DNA of 64,000 nt from CAVQKZ01 sp963837325 (GTDB lineage Bacteria; Actinomycetota; Actinomycetes; Mycobacteriales; Jatrophihabitantaceae), in the NCBI GenBank assembly GCA_963837325.1, contig CAWIMV010000001.1:496001-560000 (forward strand). Direction: 5' to 3'. Numbering within the stretch: position 1 is the first letter of the stretch; the number at the start of each line of letters is the position of its first letter. The notes under the pieces are model-generated. The model ran no database searches, was not told where the DNA came from, and saw only the letters and a program-made list of their open reading frames with translations. A program made the translations under genes and the position numbers. This document shows, one piece after another, positions 8,122 to 16,510 of this stretch.

Positions 8122-8936
8122 CAACGACCGAGGATCGCACCGTAGACGCCGGAACCGATGAGCGACCGCCAGGCAGCCTCGTAGCGCGCAATATCGAGGT
8201 TCGTTACGCCAGCGTGCGGGCGCTCGACGGAGTATCCATCAACGTCGAGCCCCGCCGCATCACCGGGCTGATCGGCCCGAATGGTTCCGGCAAGACCAGC
8301 CTCATCAACGTCATCAGCGGCAACCAGCCGGCCCACGCCGGTCAGGTCGAGTTGGACGGGCGCTCGGTCGACAAGCTGGACGCGTACCACCGGTCGAGGG
8401 CCGGCATCGCCCGGACGTTCCAAGCGAATCGGCTGTTCGGCAGCCTCTCGGTCATCGATAACGCCGTCCTCGGCGCGACCAGGTTATTCCGCAGCACGTT
8501 GGTCGGGTCGGTGCTGCGTAGTCCGGCGGCCCGCCGCGAGTGGCGCGAACATCGCGACCGCGCTGTCGAGATCCTCAGTGTGTTCGGCGATCGCCTCGTT
8601 CCGCGGCTGAACGATCCGGTCGCGAGCCTGTCCTATGCGAACCGTCGCCGTGTCGAAATCACCCGCGCGCTGATGCTCCGACCGACCGTGCTGTTGCTGG
8701 ACGAGCCGATGGCGGGCATGAATCCGCACGAGACGTGGGAACTTGTCGAGCAGCTACCTCGGCTCATGCAGACCTGTGGATGCTCGGTGCTATTGATCGA
8801 GCACAAGATGGACGTGATTCTCGAGCTGTGTTCGTGGGTCTACGTGCTCGATCACGGCAAGTGCCTCGCTGCCGGTCCGCCGGCGGACGTCCAAGACAGC
8901 CCAGATGTGGTGGAGGCATTCCTTGGCGTCGAGTGA
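8118..8936 (+). CDS. ABC transporter ATP-binding protein LivG-like, copy 1
   Basis: A 272-residue ABC ATPase. Walker A is GPNGSGKT (near residue 55), Walker B is VLLLDEPMAGMNP, and the switch His lies in LLIEHKMDV. The signature region reads LSYANRRRVEITRAL instead of LSGGQ, which is usual for LivG-type subunits, and the C-terminal end DVVEAFLGVE is the family tail. It pairs with the LivF-like ATPase encoded next. The start is the ATG overlapping the LivM stop (ATGA). The end of this gene overlaps the beginning of the LivF-like gene. Confidence 0.93.
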   Translation: MTTTEDRTVDAGTDERPPGSLVARNIEVRYASVRALDGVSINVEPRRITGLIGPNGSGKTSLINVISGNQPAHAGQVELDGRSVDKLDAYHRSRAGIARTFQANRLFGSLSVIDNAVLGATRLFRSTLVGSVLRSPAARREWREHRDRAVEILSVFGDRLVPRLNDPVASLSYANRRRVEITRALMLRPTVLLLDEPMAGMNPHETWELVEQLPRLMQTCGCSVLLIEHKMDVILELCSWVYVLDHGKCLAAGPPADVQDSPDVVEAFLGVE

Positions 8937-9672
8937 ACCGTTACTGGAGCTACGCAACATTTCCGTGCGCTACGGCGGAATGCGCGCACTCACCAACGTG
9001 AGCTACCGAGTGTTCCCGGGGCAGGTCGCCTGCCTGCTAGGCGGCAACGCGTCCGGCAAGTCGACCAGCATGAAAGCGATCTTCGGAGTCGTGCCGCTGT
9101 CGACCGGAGAGGTCTATTGGCGGGGCGAGCGGATCACGTCGTGGCCTACCCAGCGGCGAGTGCGCCACGGCGTCGCAGCAGTCCCGGAAGGCCGTCGGGT
9201 GTTCGAGCATCTGACGATCACCGAGAACCTTCAAATTGGGGCATATACAGCCGCCGATCGCAGCGGCGATGCCGCATTGATCGCAGAGATGTACGACTTG
9301 TTTCCGAGGCTGGGCGAGCGCCGGTCCCAGCTCGCCGGGACGTTGTCCGGCGGCGAGCAGCAGATGCTGGCAATAGCGCGGGCGATGATGAGCCGACCGA
9401 GCCTCGTCTGCATGGACGAGCCGTCGATGGGACTGTCGCCTGCGCTCGTCAAGGAAAGCTTCGCTCTCATCGGCCGCCTCCGTGAACGCGGAACCTCGAT
9501 CTTCGTCGTCGAGCAGAACGCGGGTATGGCACTGAAGGTAGCCGACTGGGCGTATGTGCTGAGCTCGGGCCGCATCGCGCTCGAGGGGCCAGCCAACGAA
9601 GTTGCCGAGGACAGCGGCATGAAGGCGGCCTACCTCGGCCCGCAAGCCCGTCGCGAAGCCGCGGAGAGCTGA
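8923..9672 (+). CDS. ABC transporter ATP-binding protein LivF-like, copy 1
   Basis: A roughly 249-residue ABC ATPase with Walker A GGNASGKST, signature LSGGEQQM and Walker B VCMDEPSMGLSP, followed by VEQNAGMALKVAD, all typical of LivF. I favour the TTG at 8923 as start: GGAGG lies six bases upstream and the paralogue at 11319-12068 begins with the same SNEPLLE/SSEPLLE segment. An ATG at 8905 would add six residues. It is the last transporter gene; an aldehyde dehydrogenase gene starts five bases after its stop. Walker A reads GGNASGKS where most LivF proteins have GxNGAGKT, a shared peculiarity of both copies in this window. Confidence 0.92.
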   Translation: MASSEPLLELRNISVRYGGMRALTNVSYRVFPGQVACLLGGNASGKSTSMKAIFGVVPLSTGEVYWRGERITSWPTQRRVRHGVAAVPEGRRVFEHLTITENLQIGAYTAADRSGDAALIAEMYDLFPRLGERRSQLAGTLSGGEQQMLAIARAMMSRPSLVCMDEPSMGLSPALVKESFALIGRLRERGTSIFVVEQNAGMALKVADWAYVLSSGRIALEGPANEVAEDSGMKAAYLGPQARREAAES

Positions 9673-9677
9673 CAGTC

Positions 9678-11306
9678 GTGGACGCCATCACCCATCCGCC
9701 AGTCGCTGTGAACGAGCCGGTGCGGGCGTACGAACCTGGTAGCGCGGCTGCGCGCGCAGTGCTGGGCCGGCTGGCCGAGTTCGCGGCCGCACCGACCGAG
9801 CTGACCATGACGATCGGCGGGGCCCAGCGGATGGCCAATGGTGCGCGCTTCGACGTCGTGGCTCCGCACCGGCATCAACTGGTCCTCGGTACCAGCGCGC
9901 AGGCCAGCGATGCGGACGTCCAGGATGCTGTGGACGCATCCCTGGCTGTCGCTGCCGCCTGGCGTGCGCTGCCTTTCGACGAGCGCGCGGCGATCTTTCT
10001 GCGCGCGGCAGATCTGCTGTCGACGACGTGGCGAGACACGATCAACGCGGCCACCATGCTTGGCCAGTCCAAGACCGTGCAACAGGCCGAGATCGAAGCT
10101 GCCTGCGAGTTCGCGGACTTCCTGCGGTTCAACGTGTATTTCGCGCGGCAGATCTTCGAGCAGCAGCCGTTGAGCCCGGCGTTGACCTGGAATCGCACCG
10201 ACTACCGCCCGCTCGAAGGCTTCGTGCTGGCGATCACTCCGTTCAACTTCACGGCCATCGCGGGCAACCTGCCGACCGCACCGGCGTTGCTTGGCAACGT
10301 CGTGGTGTGGAAGCCCTCGCCGACGCAGCAGCTCGCTGCACATCACACGATGCGGCTGCTGGAAGTAGCCGGGTTGCCCGACGGGGTGATCAACATGGTG
10401 ACGGGCGACGGCGCCGCCGTAAGCAACGTCGCCGTGCCGCACCCGGCGCTGGCCGGGATCCACTTCACCGGATCGACGGCGACGTTCCGGCACCTGTGGC
10501 GGACCGTCGGAATGAATATCGACAGTTACGGGGCGTACCCGCGGCTGGTCGGCGAGACTGGCGGCAAAGACTTCGTCCTTGCGCACGCGTCGGCTGATCC
10601 GGCCGAGCTCGTAACTGGTCTGGTGCGTGGCGCGTTCGAGTACCAGGGGCAGAAGTGCTCGGCCGCGTCGAGGGCCTATCTGCCCCGTTCCCTGTGGGAA
10701 TCCGACGTGCGAGACTCGCTGGTGGCCACGACCGAGAAGCTCGAGTACGGCGATGTCAGCGACCTGGCAAACTTTGGTGGCGCGGTGATCGATCGCCACG
10801 CCTTCGACCGGCTTGCCGACGTGCAAGCCCGACTACGGGACGACAGTACGGTAACGGTTCTCGCAGGTGGGACAAGTGACGACAGCGTCGGATACTTCGT
10901 CCGGCCCACGCTGGTGGAGTCTGCTGGGATGGGGCACGAGAGCTTCCATCAGGAGTTCTTCGGTCCACTGCTTGCCCTCCACATCTACGACGATGCGCGC
11001 TGGCCCGACATACTCGACCAGTTGAGCGCGCCGTCGCCGTTCGGGCTGACCGGCGCCGTATTCGGCCACGAGCGGGCCGCTATCGCGGAAGCCACCAAGG
11101 TGCTGCGGTTTGCCGCGGGAAATCTCTACCTGAATGACAAGCCCACAGGTGCGATCGTTGGCCAGCAACCGTTCGGCGGAGCTCGCTCCTCAGGCACCAA
11201 CGACAAGGCGGGCTCGGCGTTGAACCTGTTGCGCTGGCTCTCGCCACGCTCGATCAAAGAAGCCCTCGTCTCCGCGACCGAGCACCGGCACCGGCACCAG
11301 GGCTGA
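9678..11306 (+). CDS. pruA: L-glutamate gamma-semialdehyde (1-pyrroline-5-carboxylate) dehydrogenase
   Basis: A 542-residue NAD-dependent aldehyde dehydrogenase that oxidises glutamate semialdehyde, the open form of P5C, to glutamate. The P5CDH-specific segments GQSKTVQQAEIEAACEFADF and GAFEYQGQKCSAASR (catalytic Cys) are clear, as is the general-base Glu in LVGETGGKDF. Length matches the stand-alone P5CDH family of actinobacteria. The GTG start lies five bases after the LivF-like stop, so it belongs to the importer operon. No proline dehydrogenase is adjacent, which is unusual and suggests that the semialdehyde comes from another route such as the DAO-type oxidase upstream. The gene converges on the second liv operon with only 12 bases between stops. 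Confidence 0.9.
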   Translation: MDAITHPPVAVNEPVRAYEPGSAAARAVLGRLAEFAAAPTELTMTIGGAQRMANGARFDVVAPHRHQLVLGTSAQASDADVQDAVDASLAVAAAWRALPFDERAAIFLRAADLLSTTWRDTINAATMLGQSKTVQQAEIEAACEFADFLRFNVYFARQIFEQQPLSPALTWNRTDYRPLEGFVLAITPFNFTAIAGNLPTAPALLGNVVVWKPSPTQQLAAHHTMRLLEVAGLPDGVINMVTGDGAAVSNVAVPHPALAGIHFTGSTATFRHLWRTVGMNIDSYGAYPRLVGETGGKDFVLAHASADPAELVTGLVRGAFEYQGQKCSAASRAYLPRSLWESDVRDSLVATTEKLEYGDVSDLANFGGAVIDRHAFDRLADVQARLRDDSTVTVLAGGTSDDSVGYFVRPTLVESAGMGHESFHQEFFGPLLALHIYDDARWPDILDQLSAPSPFGLTGAVFGHERAAIAEATKVLRFAAGNLYLNDKPTGAIVGQQPFGGARSSGTNDKAGSALNLLRWLSPRSIKEALVSATEHRHRHQG

Positions 11307-11318
11307 CCCATACGGCGA

Positions 11319-12068
11319 TCACCTTCCCGCGTCTGCGGCTGTCTCGGGTGCCTGGCCGAGGTATGCGTCGACCATCAACGGATCGGCCATAACAGTGACG
11401 GCCGGGCCTTCCAGAGCCATCGCGCCGCTAGCCAGGACATATGCGTAATCAGCGATCGCGAGCGCCGCACGGGCGTTCTGCTCGACGACGAACACGGCCG
11501 TGCCACGTGCGCTGATTCGCTCGATCATTTGGAAGCTTTGCCGAACGAGCTTCGGAGCCAGGCCCATCGACGGTTCGTCCATGCACAGCAGTTTCGGACG
11601 GCTCATGAGTGCCCGGCCGATGGCGACCATCTGCTGCTCCCCGCCGGAGAGCGTTCCGGCGGCTTGGCCGGATCGCTCTCGCAAACGCGGGAACATGTCA
11701 AAGATCTCTTCGAGGTCATCGCGGATGCCCGCGGCATCGCGGCGACCGGTGGCACCCGTACGCAAGTTCTCGGCGACGCTCATCGTCGCGAACACCCGGC
11801 GCCCCTCGGGCACTGCCGCGAGCCCGGCGCCAACACGCCGATACGTGGGCGTCCGGTCCAGCCGTCTGCCTTCCCACCACACCTCGCCTGCCGCCAGCGC
11901 AACAGTGCCGAAGATCGCCTTCATGCTCGTCGACTTGCCTGACGCATTCCCGCCGAGCAGGCACACCGCCTGCCCGGGCATGACTCGGTACGAGATGTCG
12001 CGTAGTGCCGTCATCTCGCCGTACCGCACGGTGATCGCCCGGACCTCCAGCAATGGCTCATTCGACAC
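11319..12068 (-). CDS. ABC transporter ATP-binding protein LivF-like, copy 2
   Basis: A 249-residue LivF-type ATPase, paralogous to the product of 8923-9672. Walker A is GGNASGKST, the signature is LSGGEQQM, and Walker B is LLCMDEPSMGLAP. It begins with MSNEPLLEV; the ATG overlaps the end of the LivG-like gene by eleven bases. It is the terminal gene of the minus-strand transporter operon and converges with pruA, leaving only 12 bases between the two stops, too short for a standard intrinsic terminator. Its role is ATP hydrolysis for the second branched-chain-type importer. Confidence 0.92.
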   Translation of the reverse strand: MSNEPLLEVRAITVRYGEMTALRDISYRVMPGQAVCLLGGNASGKSTSMKAIFGTVALAAGEVWWEGRRLDRTPTYRRVGAGLAAVPEGRRVFATMSVAENLRTGATGRRDAAGIRDDLEEIFDMFPRLRERSGQAAGTLSGGEQQMVAIGRALMSRPKLLCMDEPSMGLAPKLVRQSFQMIERISARGTAVFVVEQNARAALAIADYAYVLASGAMALEGPAVTVMADPLMVDAYLGQAPETAADAGR

Positions 12069-12846
12069 CGAGAAATGCCTCCCTCACCCGCGGGTCCGCA
12101 CGCACGTCGTGCGAGTGGCCGTGCGCGAGTCGGACGCCGTGATCGAGGACGAACACCGATGAACACAGCGATTCGATGAATTCCAGCTTGTGCTCGACGA
12201 TCAGCATGGTGCAGCCGGACCGGCGTGCGAGAGCCTGCAGATGTTCGGCCAACTCCTCCGTCTCGGCCGGGTTCATGCCTGCGGCCGGCTCGTCGAGCAG
12301 CAACAGTCGCGGTTCGGCCATGAACGCGCGGCTGATCTCGACGCGACGTCGATTGGCGTAGGACAACGTGGTGACCTGTTGATTCAATCGCGGCAGCAGT
12401 CGCGTCCCAAAGACTCCCACGAGGTCGATCGCGCGGTCGCGGTGCTGGCGGCGCTCTCTACGGGCGCGCGGCGTATGCAGGCAGGACTCGAACAATGTGT
12501 CCCGATGACGGCGGTGGGCGCCGAGGACGATGTTGTCGATGACCGACAGCGAGTCGAACAACCGAAGCGTTTGGAAGGTTCGGGCGACACCCCCCCGGGC
12601 GCGCTGATACGCACGCATGTTGTCAACGCGAGTGCCCTCGACCAGGATGTGCCCGGAATCCACCTGCTGCGCACCGGAGATCGCATTGAGCAGCGTCGTC
12701 TTGCCCGAGCCGTTCGGCCCGATCAGCCCGACCACGTCGCCGCGCGCGATATCCAGCGACACACCATCCAGCGCGAGCAGCCCGCCATAGGAAACCCGGA
12801 CGGCCTGCACCGACAGCCCTGCCGGGATCTGCGCGGTGTCGGTCAC
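12058..12846 (-). CDS. ABC transporter ATP-binding protein LivG-like, copy 2
   Basis: A 262-residue LivG-type ATPase with Walker A GPNGSGKTT, Walker B LLLLDEPAAGMNPAE and the LivG-like signature LSYANRRRVEISRA. The C-terminus REAFLGVE matches copy 1 almost exactly, and both share the insertion SPAARRE/TPRARRE followed by an arginine-rich helix, so they come from the same duplication. Its start lies one base after the LivM-like stop on this strand and its 3' end overlaps the LivF-like start. Part of a complete second importer. Confidence 0.92.
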   Translation of the reverse strand: MTDTAQIPAGLSVQAVRVSYGGLLALDGVSLDIARGDVVGLIGPNGSGKTTLLNAISGAQQVDSGHILVEGTRVDNMRAYQRARGGVARTFQTLRLFDSLSVIDNIVLGAHRRHRDTLFESCLHTPRARRERRQHRDRAIDLVGVFGTRLLPRLNQQVTTLSYANRRRVEISRAFMAEPRLLLLDEPAAGMNPAETEELAEHLQALARRSGCTMLIVEHKLEFIESLCSSVFVLDHGVRLAHGHSHDVRADPRVREAFLGVE

Positions 12847-12847
12847 G

Positions 12848-13873
12848 TCATTTCCTGATCAGGTTGGGGACCTTGGTCTTGCCGAACAGACCCTGCGGCC
12901 GCAGCACCATCACCAGGATCACGAGTAAGCCACCGAGTCCGACGGCGTAAGGCTGCAGGGGACGCAACAGTTCAGGTCCACCGATGAGGATGATCGCGCC
13001 GGCTACTGAGCCAGCCACGCTGCCCAGCCCACCGATGATGGCCATCTCGAAGATCACGAGCGATTGTTGGACGATGAAGTCCTGTGGCCCGACGAACCCG
13101 ATGAAGTACGCCAGCAGTGCGCCAGCGAGACCGGCCAGTCCGGCGCTGATCGCGTAGACCGAGACTCGGACCGGAGTGAGCGCGATGCCCATCGCCGCCG
13201 CGGCAAGCGGATCGTCCCGAGTGGCTTCGACCACCGAGCCGAAGCGAGACCGCAGCAGCGCGACGACGACGCCGATCCCGGTAGCGGCAGCGATCAGGGT
13301 CAGGTAGTAGAAGTCCTTGAAACTGCGGATATGCAGCGGGCCGAGGTCGAGCAGCGGAATCGCGACGATGCCGGTACTGCCGCCAGTGACGGACACCCAT
13401 TGATTGACGACGTCGAGGAACACCAGGTTCAGGCCGATGGTGACGATGAACAGGTAATCACCGGAGAGTCTGATAGCTGGCAGCGCGACGAGCAGTCCGA
13501 CCACGCTCGTCGATACGACCGCGGTCGCGAAGACTGCTGGCCCGGACCAGCCGTGGGTTCCGCCCAAGACGCCGGCCACGTAGGCACCAAGACCGTAGAT
13601 GGCCGCGTGTCCCATCGACACCTGACCGCTGTTGCCGGTGACCAGGTTCTGCCCGAGCGCCAGCAGCACGAAGATGAGGATCAGGGTCGCGATGTGCAGG
13701 CGGTACTCCGACATGAAACCCGGGGCGGCCAGCAGTAGCACGGCACCGATCACAGCGGCAGGCACCCGCACCCTCGGCTTCGACAAGAACCCAAACGCGG
13801 TGGCTCCCCATCGACGCGGGACGGCATCGGCGGACGTCGCCCTGCGCAGGAGCGTTTCAACGCCGCTAGGCAC
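12848..13873 (-). CDS. Branched-chain-type ABC transporter permease LivM-like, copy 2
   Basis: A 341-residue LivM-type membrane permease with about nine to ten hydrophobic segments. Diagnostic motifs are NLVTGNSGQVSMGHAAIYG and RLSGDYLFIVTIGLNLVF, and the coupling loop TRDDPLAAAAMGI. Its start overlaps the LivH-like stop by eight bases. It is paralogous to the product of 7060-8121 but lacks the long polar N-terminus there. Order on this strand is H-M-G-F, the same as in the left operon. Confidence 0.92.
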   Translation of the reverse strand: MPSGVETLLRRATSADAVPRRWGATAFGFLSKPRVRVPAAVIGAVLLLAAPGFMSEYRLHIATLILIFVLLALGQNLVTGNSGQVSMGHAAIYGLGAYVAGVLGGTHGWSGPAVFATAVVSTSVVGLLVALPAIRLSGDYLFIVTIGLNLVFLDVVNQWVSVTGGSTGIVAIPLLDLGPLHIRSFKDFYYLTLIAAATGIGVVVALLRSRFGSVVEATRDDPLAAAAMGIALTPVRVSVYAISAGLAGLAGALLAYFIGFVGPQDFIVQQSLVIFEMAIIGGLGSVAGSVAGAIILIGGPELLRPLQPYAVGLGGLLVILVMVLRPQGLFGKTKVPNLIRK

Positions 13874-14741
13874 GAGATACCACCTGTTTTCCGAAGATCC
13901 CGTTCGGACGCAACAACAGGATGAGGATCAGCGCAACGAACGTGATCGAGTTTTGAAAGCCCGAGGCGATGTAGCCGACTGCTAACGATTGCAACAGGCC
14001 GAGGATCAGACCGCCGGCGAATGCCCCGCGGAGACTGCCGATCCCGCCGATGACGGCGGCAGTAAAGGCGTTAACGCTTCCGGTGAAGCCCATGCTGATG
14101 TCGATTGCGTTGTAGTACGCCGCGAACAAGAGGCCGCCGAGGACGCCGAGCATCGAGCCGACAGCATAGGTGGACGAGACGACGCGATTGACCGGGATCC
14201 CGACCAGTTCAGCGGTAGGCGGATCGTCGCGGATGGCTCGCATTCCGCGCCCCCACGCCGTGTGCTGGACCAGGAGGTACAGCGCGACGGCCATTACCGC
14301 CGCGGCCAGCAGGATCGCCACCTGGAAACCCGTGATGACCGCGTCGCCGATGTGGAAGAAGCCCTGCGGAATCCGCATCGGGAACGGTCTGGTTTGGGCA
14401 CCCCAGATCAGCTGGGCGGCGTTCTCCAGCATCAACGCGGCCCCGACCGCTGTGATCGTCGGCGCGATTCGATTGGCCTGTGCCAACGGCCGAAACGTGA
14501 ACCGTTCGACCATCAAGCCGAGCACCGCACCGGTGGCCAACCCGGCGAGGATTGCCAGCCAGGGCGGGGCGCCGCCGCTGATCAATGACGCCGTCGCGAA
14601 CGTGGCGAACATGAACACGTCGCCGTGCGCAAAGTTGATCAGCCCGAGCACGCCGTAGACCAGCGTGTACCCGACTGCGATCAACGCGTAGATCGAGCCG
14701 GCCGCCAGGCCGTTGGCGATCAGCTGCACGAACTCAGTCAC
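13866..14741 (-). CDS. Branched-chain-type ABC transporter permease LivH-like, copy 2
   Basis: A 291-residue LivH-type permease. I place the start at the GTG whose product reads MTEFVQLIANGLAAGSIYA, matching the N-terminus of copy 1 and giving the same length; a longer frame reaching 14861 runs through the upstream hydrolase gene and is not credible. GLINFAHGDVFMFAT and RAIRDDPPTAELVGIPVN are diagnostic. The start overlaps the preceding esterase gene by eight bases, so hydrolase and transporter are co-translated, an uncommon coupling. Confidence 0.92.
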   Translation of the reverse strand: MTEFVQLIANGLAAGSIYALIAVGYTLVYGVLGLINFAHGDVFMFATFATASLISGGAPPWLAILAGLATGAVLGLMVERFTFRPLAQANRIAPTITAVGAALMLENAAQLIWGAQTRPFPMRIPQGFFHIGDAVITGFQVAILLAAAVMAVALYLLVQHTAWGRGMRAIRDDPPTAELVGIPVNRVVSSTYAVGSMLGVLGGLLFAAYYNAIDISMGFTGSVNAFTAAVIGGIGSLRGAFAGGLILGLLQSLAVGYIASGFQNSITFVALILILLLRPNGIFGKQVVSRA

Positions 14742-15663
14742 TGAGTGCCCCTGAAGTGCTCGACGCCAGCTCCGCGGCCGCTCCGGCCGAAAGCGTGTTG
14801 CACAGGTAGTCCGCCACGTCGTCGAGGGCGCGGTCGGCTGCCGGCAATTCGTTGAAGTCATCGAGGAATCCGTGCACCATGCCCGGATGGCGACGCACTA
14901 CGGTCGTCACACCGTCCGCGGCCAAGCGCGCGGCGTAGCTCTCGGCTTCGTCGCGCAGGGCATCGAACTCTGCCGTCATGACGAACGTGTCTGGTGAGCC
15001 GCGCAGATCGGCAGCCCGGGCAGGCGAGGCCATCGGATCGTTGCGCTGCGCCGGATCGGCCAGGTACTGGTCACGAAACCACACCAGTTCACGGTGAGTC
15101 AGTCCATAGCCGACGCCGAACAAGCGGTGTGATTCGCTGTCCATCGCCAGGTCGAGAATCGGGTAGATCAAGCACTGGCAGCGAATCCGCGGCTCGGCGG
15201 GCGAGCGGGCGGTAAGAGCCGTCGCGGCCGCCAGATTCCCGCCCGCGCTGTCACCGACGAGGGCCAGCCGGGCAACATCGAGACCGGAGTGCTCACCGTT
15301 TGCCCCAACCCACCGCAGGGCCCGAACGCAATCCTGGACCGCGGCTGGAAAGCGGTGCTCTGGCGCAAGCCGGTAACCGACCGAAACGACAGCACAACCA
15401 CTTCGCCGCGCAAGAGTCGAACACAGTGGATCGAAGTCCGCCAGTTCCCCCAATACCCACCCGCCGCCGTGAATGAACACGACGGCCGGCACCGGTTCGG
15501 TTGACTGAGGGCAATACATGCGCACGGACAGCGATGGCTGGTCCGGACAGCCCAAATCCACGTCGGTGATCGGAATCTGTTCCCGAGCCTGATGCGGTAG
15601 CCGCTGGTGAAAGATCGCGCGTGCCGCCGCGGCATCAGCGTCGGCGTAGCCCGGCTGTCGCAC
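14734..15663 (-). CDS. Alpha/beta hydrolase, hormone-sensitive-lipase (HSL)-type esterase
   Basis: A 309-residue esterase of the HSL/GDSAG group. The oxyanion motif HGGGW is near residue 86, the nucleophile Ser sits in GDSAGGNLAAA, the acid in the TAEFDALRDE segment, and the catalytic His in GMVHGFLDDF. These enzymes hydrolyse short-chain carboxylic esters in the cytosol. The GTG start is one base beyond the end of the next gene upstream, and its 3' end overlaps the LivH-like start, so it is embedded in the transporter operon. It could deacylate the imported compound; the substrate is not visible from sequence. Confidence 0.88.
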   Translation of the reverse strand: MRQPGYADADAAAARAIFHQRLPHQAREQIPITDVDLGCPDQPSLSVRMYCPQSTEPVPAVVFIHGGGWVLGELADFDPLCSTLARRSGCAVVSVGYRLAPEHRFPAAVQDCVRALRWVGANGEHSGLDVARLALVGDSAGGNLAAATALTARSPAEPRIRCQCLIYPILDLAMDSESHRLFGVGYGLTHRELVWFRDQYLADPAQRNDPMASPARAADLRGSPDTFVMTAEFDALRDEAESYAARLAADGVTTVVRRHPGMVHGFLDDFNELPAADRALDDVADYLCNTLSAGAAAELASSTSGALSD

Positions 15664-15664
15664 G

Positions 15665-16510
15665 TCAACCGGTCCGCATCATGTCAATCACGAGATCGGC
15701 GACCTCGTCGGGTGCGTCGTCGAGGATGAAGTGACCCGCACCGGGCACCATCGTCAACGACGATCCGGGGATGGCCCGCTGGATACGTAACCCGTTGTTC
15801 GGCGAGATCCAGCTGTCCTCTGCTCCCCAGACGATTGACGTGGGGCACGTAACGTCAGGCAGGACCGCTTCCAGCCGATCGAGGAATTCGACGTCGAGTT
15901 GCTCGAGGAATCGGTAATATGCCGGCTGGCCGGCGCCGAGCCACGGCGCAAGGTAGGCCCGCACGGTTTCTTCAGACAGTCCGCGGACCGTCGTCGTGGA
16001 CAGTTGCGCGCGGACGATCAGTTCATGGATTCGCGTGGGCAGCGTGTGATAGGCCTCCGGGTAGCGCCGGGCGTGCAGCGAGTTCTCGGAGATGCTCGGA
16101 TTCACGATGGCCGGGTCGAGCATCATCAGCCTGCTCAAGGCCATCCCTTCGAACAGGTGCGCCCCCAATGTCACCGCACACCCGGCGTCGTGGGCGACGA
16201 CTGGTGGCGCGCTGAGCCCCCATGTCTTCGCCAGTTCGGTGAACATCCGTGCCTGATCGGCGAGCCCGACCCGCTGGTCGTCCCGCCGTGACGCCTCGCC
16301 TACGCCAAGCAAGCCGAACACGTAGACGGCATGGGACGTCGCGAGCCGCGGCACCAGGTGGCGCCACGTCACTGGGCTGCCCGGAAAGCCGTGCACCAGT
16401 ACGATCGGATCGCCGCCGCCGAACACGTCCCATGCCACGTCATCGCCGTTCGCGGTCGTGAATCGCTGATTGAGAACCAATTGGTCCGCGACCGAAGACG
16501 GAATGCTCAT
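15665..16510 (-). CDS. Alpha/beta hydrolase, haloacetate-dehalogenase/epoxide-hydrolase-like
   Basis: A roughly 281-residue alpha/beta hydrolase. The oxyanion segment HGFPGSPVTWRHL and the nucleophile elbow VVAHDAGCAV place an Asp, not Ser, as the nucleophile, as in epoxide hydrolases and haloalkane/fluoroacetate dehalogenases. The catalytic His is in PGAGHFILDD. I prefer the ATG at 16510, which overlaps the cupin stop as ATGA; an earlier start at 16543 would add eleven residues. The position expected to read GHDWG or GHDRG reads AHDAG, so halide-stabilising Trp/Arg is absent and the substrate is uncertain. The gene is co-transcribed with cupin, esterase and transporter genes. Confidence 0.82.
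   Translation of the reverse strand: MSIPSSVADQLVLNQRFTTANGDDVAWDVFGGGDPIVLVHGFPGSPVTWRHLVPRLATSHAVYVFGLLGVGEASRRDDQRVGLADQARMFTELAKTWGLSAPPVVAHDAGCAVTLGAHLFEGMALSRLMMLDPAIVNPSISENSLHARRYPEAYHTLPTRIHELIVRAQLSTTTVRGLSEETVRAYLAPWLGAGQPAYYRFLEQLDVEFLDRLEAVLPDVTCPTSIVWGAEDSWISPNNGLRIQRAIPGSSLTMVPGAGHFILDDAPDEVADLVIDMMRTG

Noticed and set aside
6970..8124. 384-codon minus-strand open frame
   Set aside because: Antisense to the LivM-like permease. The product is Asp/Arg/His-rich without recognisable fold, as expected opposite a hydrophobic gene.
8905..8922. ATG 8905 as start of the first LivF-like gene
   Set aside because: TTG 8923 has GGAGG at six bases and gives the same N-terminus as the paralogue. 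The longer form remains possible but is less supported.
9630..10826. 398-codon minus-strand open frame
   Set aside because: It lies opposite pruA, whose catalytic motifs are intact. The frame translates to Arg/Gly/His-rich sequence without a domain, a typical high-GC antisense shadow.
11307..11318. Intrinsic terminator between pruA and the second livF
   Set aside because: Only 12 bases lie between the stop codons, and I found no stem-loop there. Termination must use sequence inside the genes or another mechanism.
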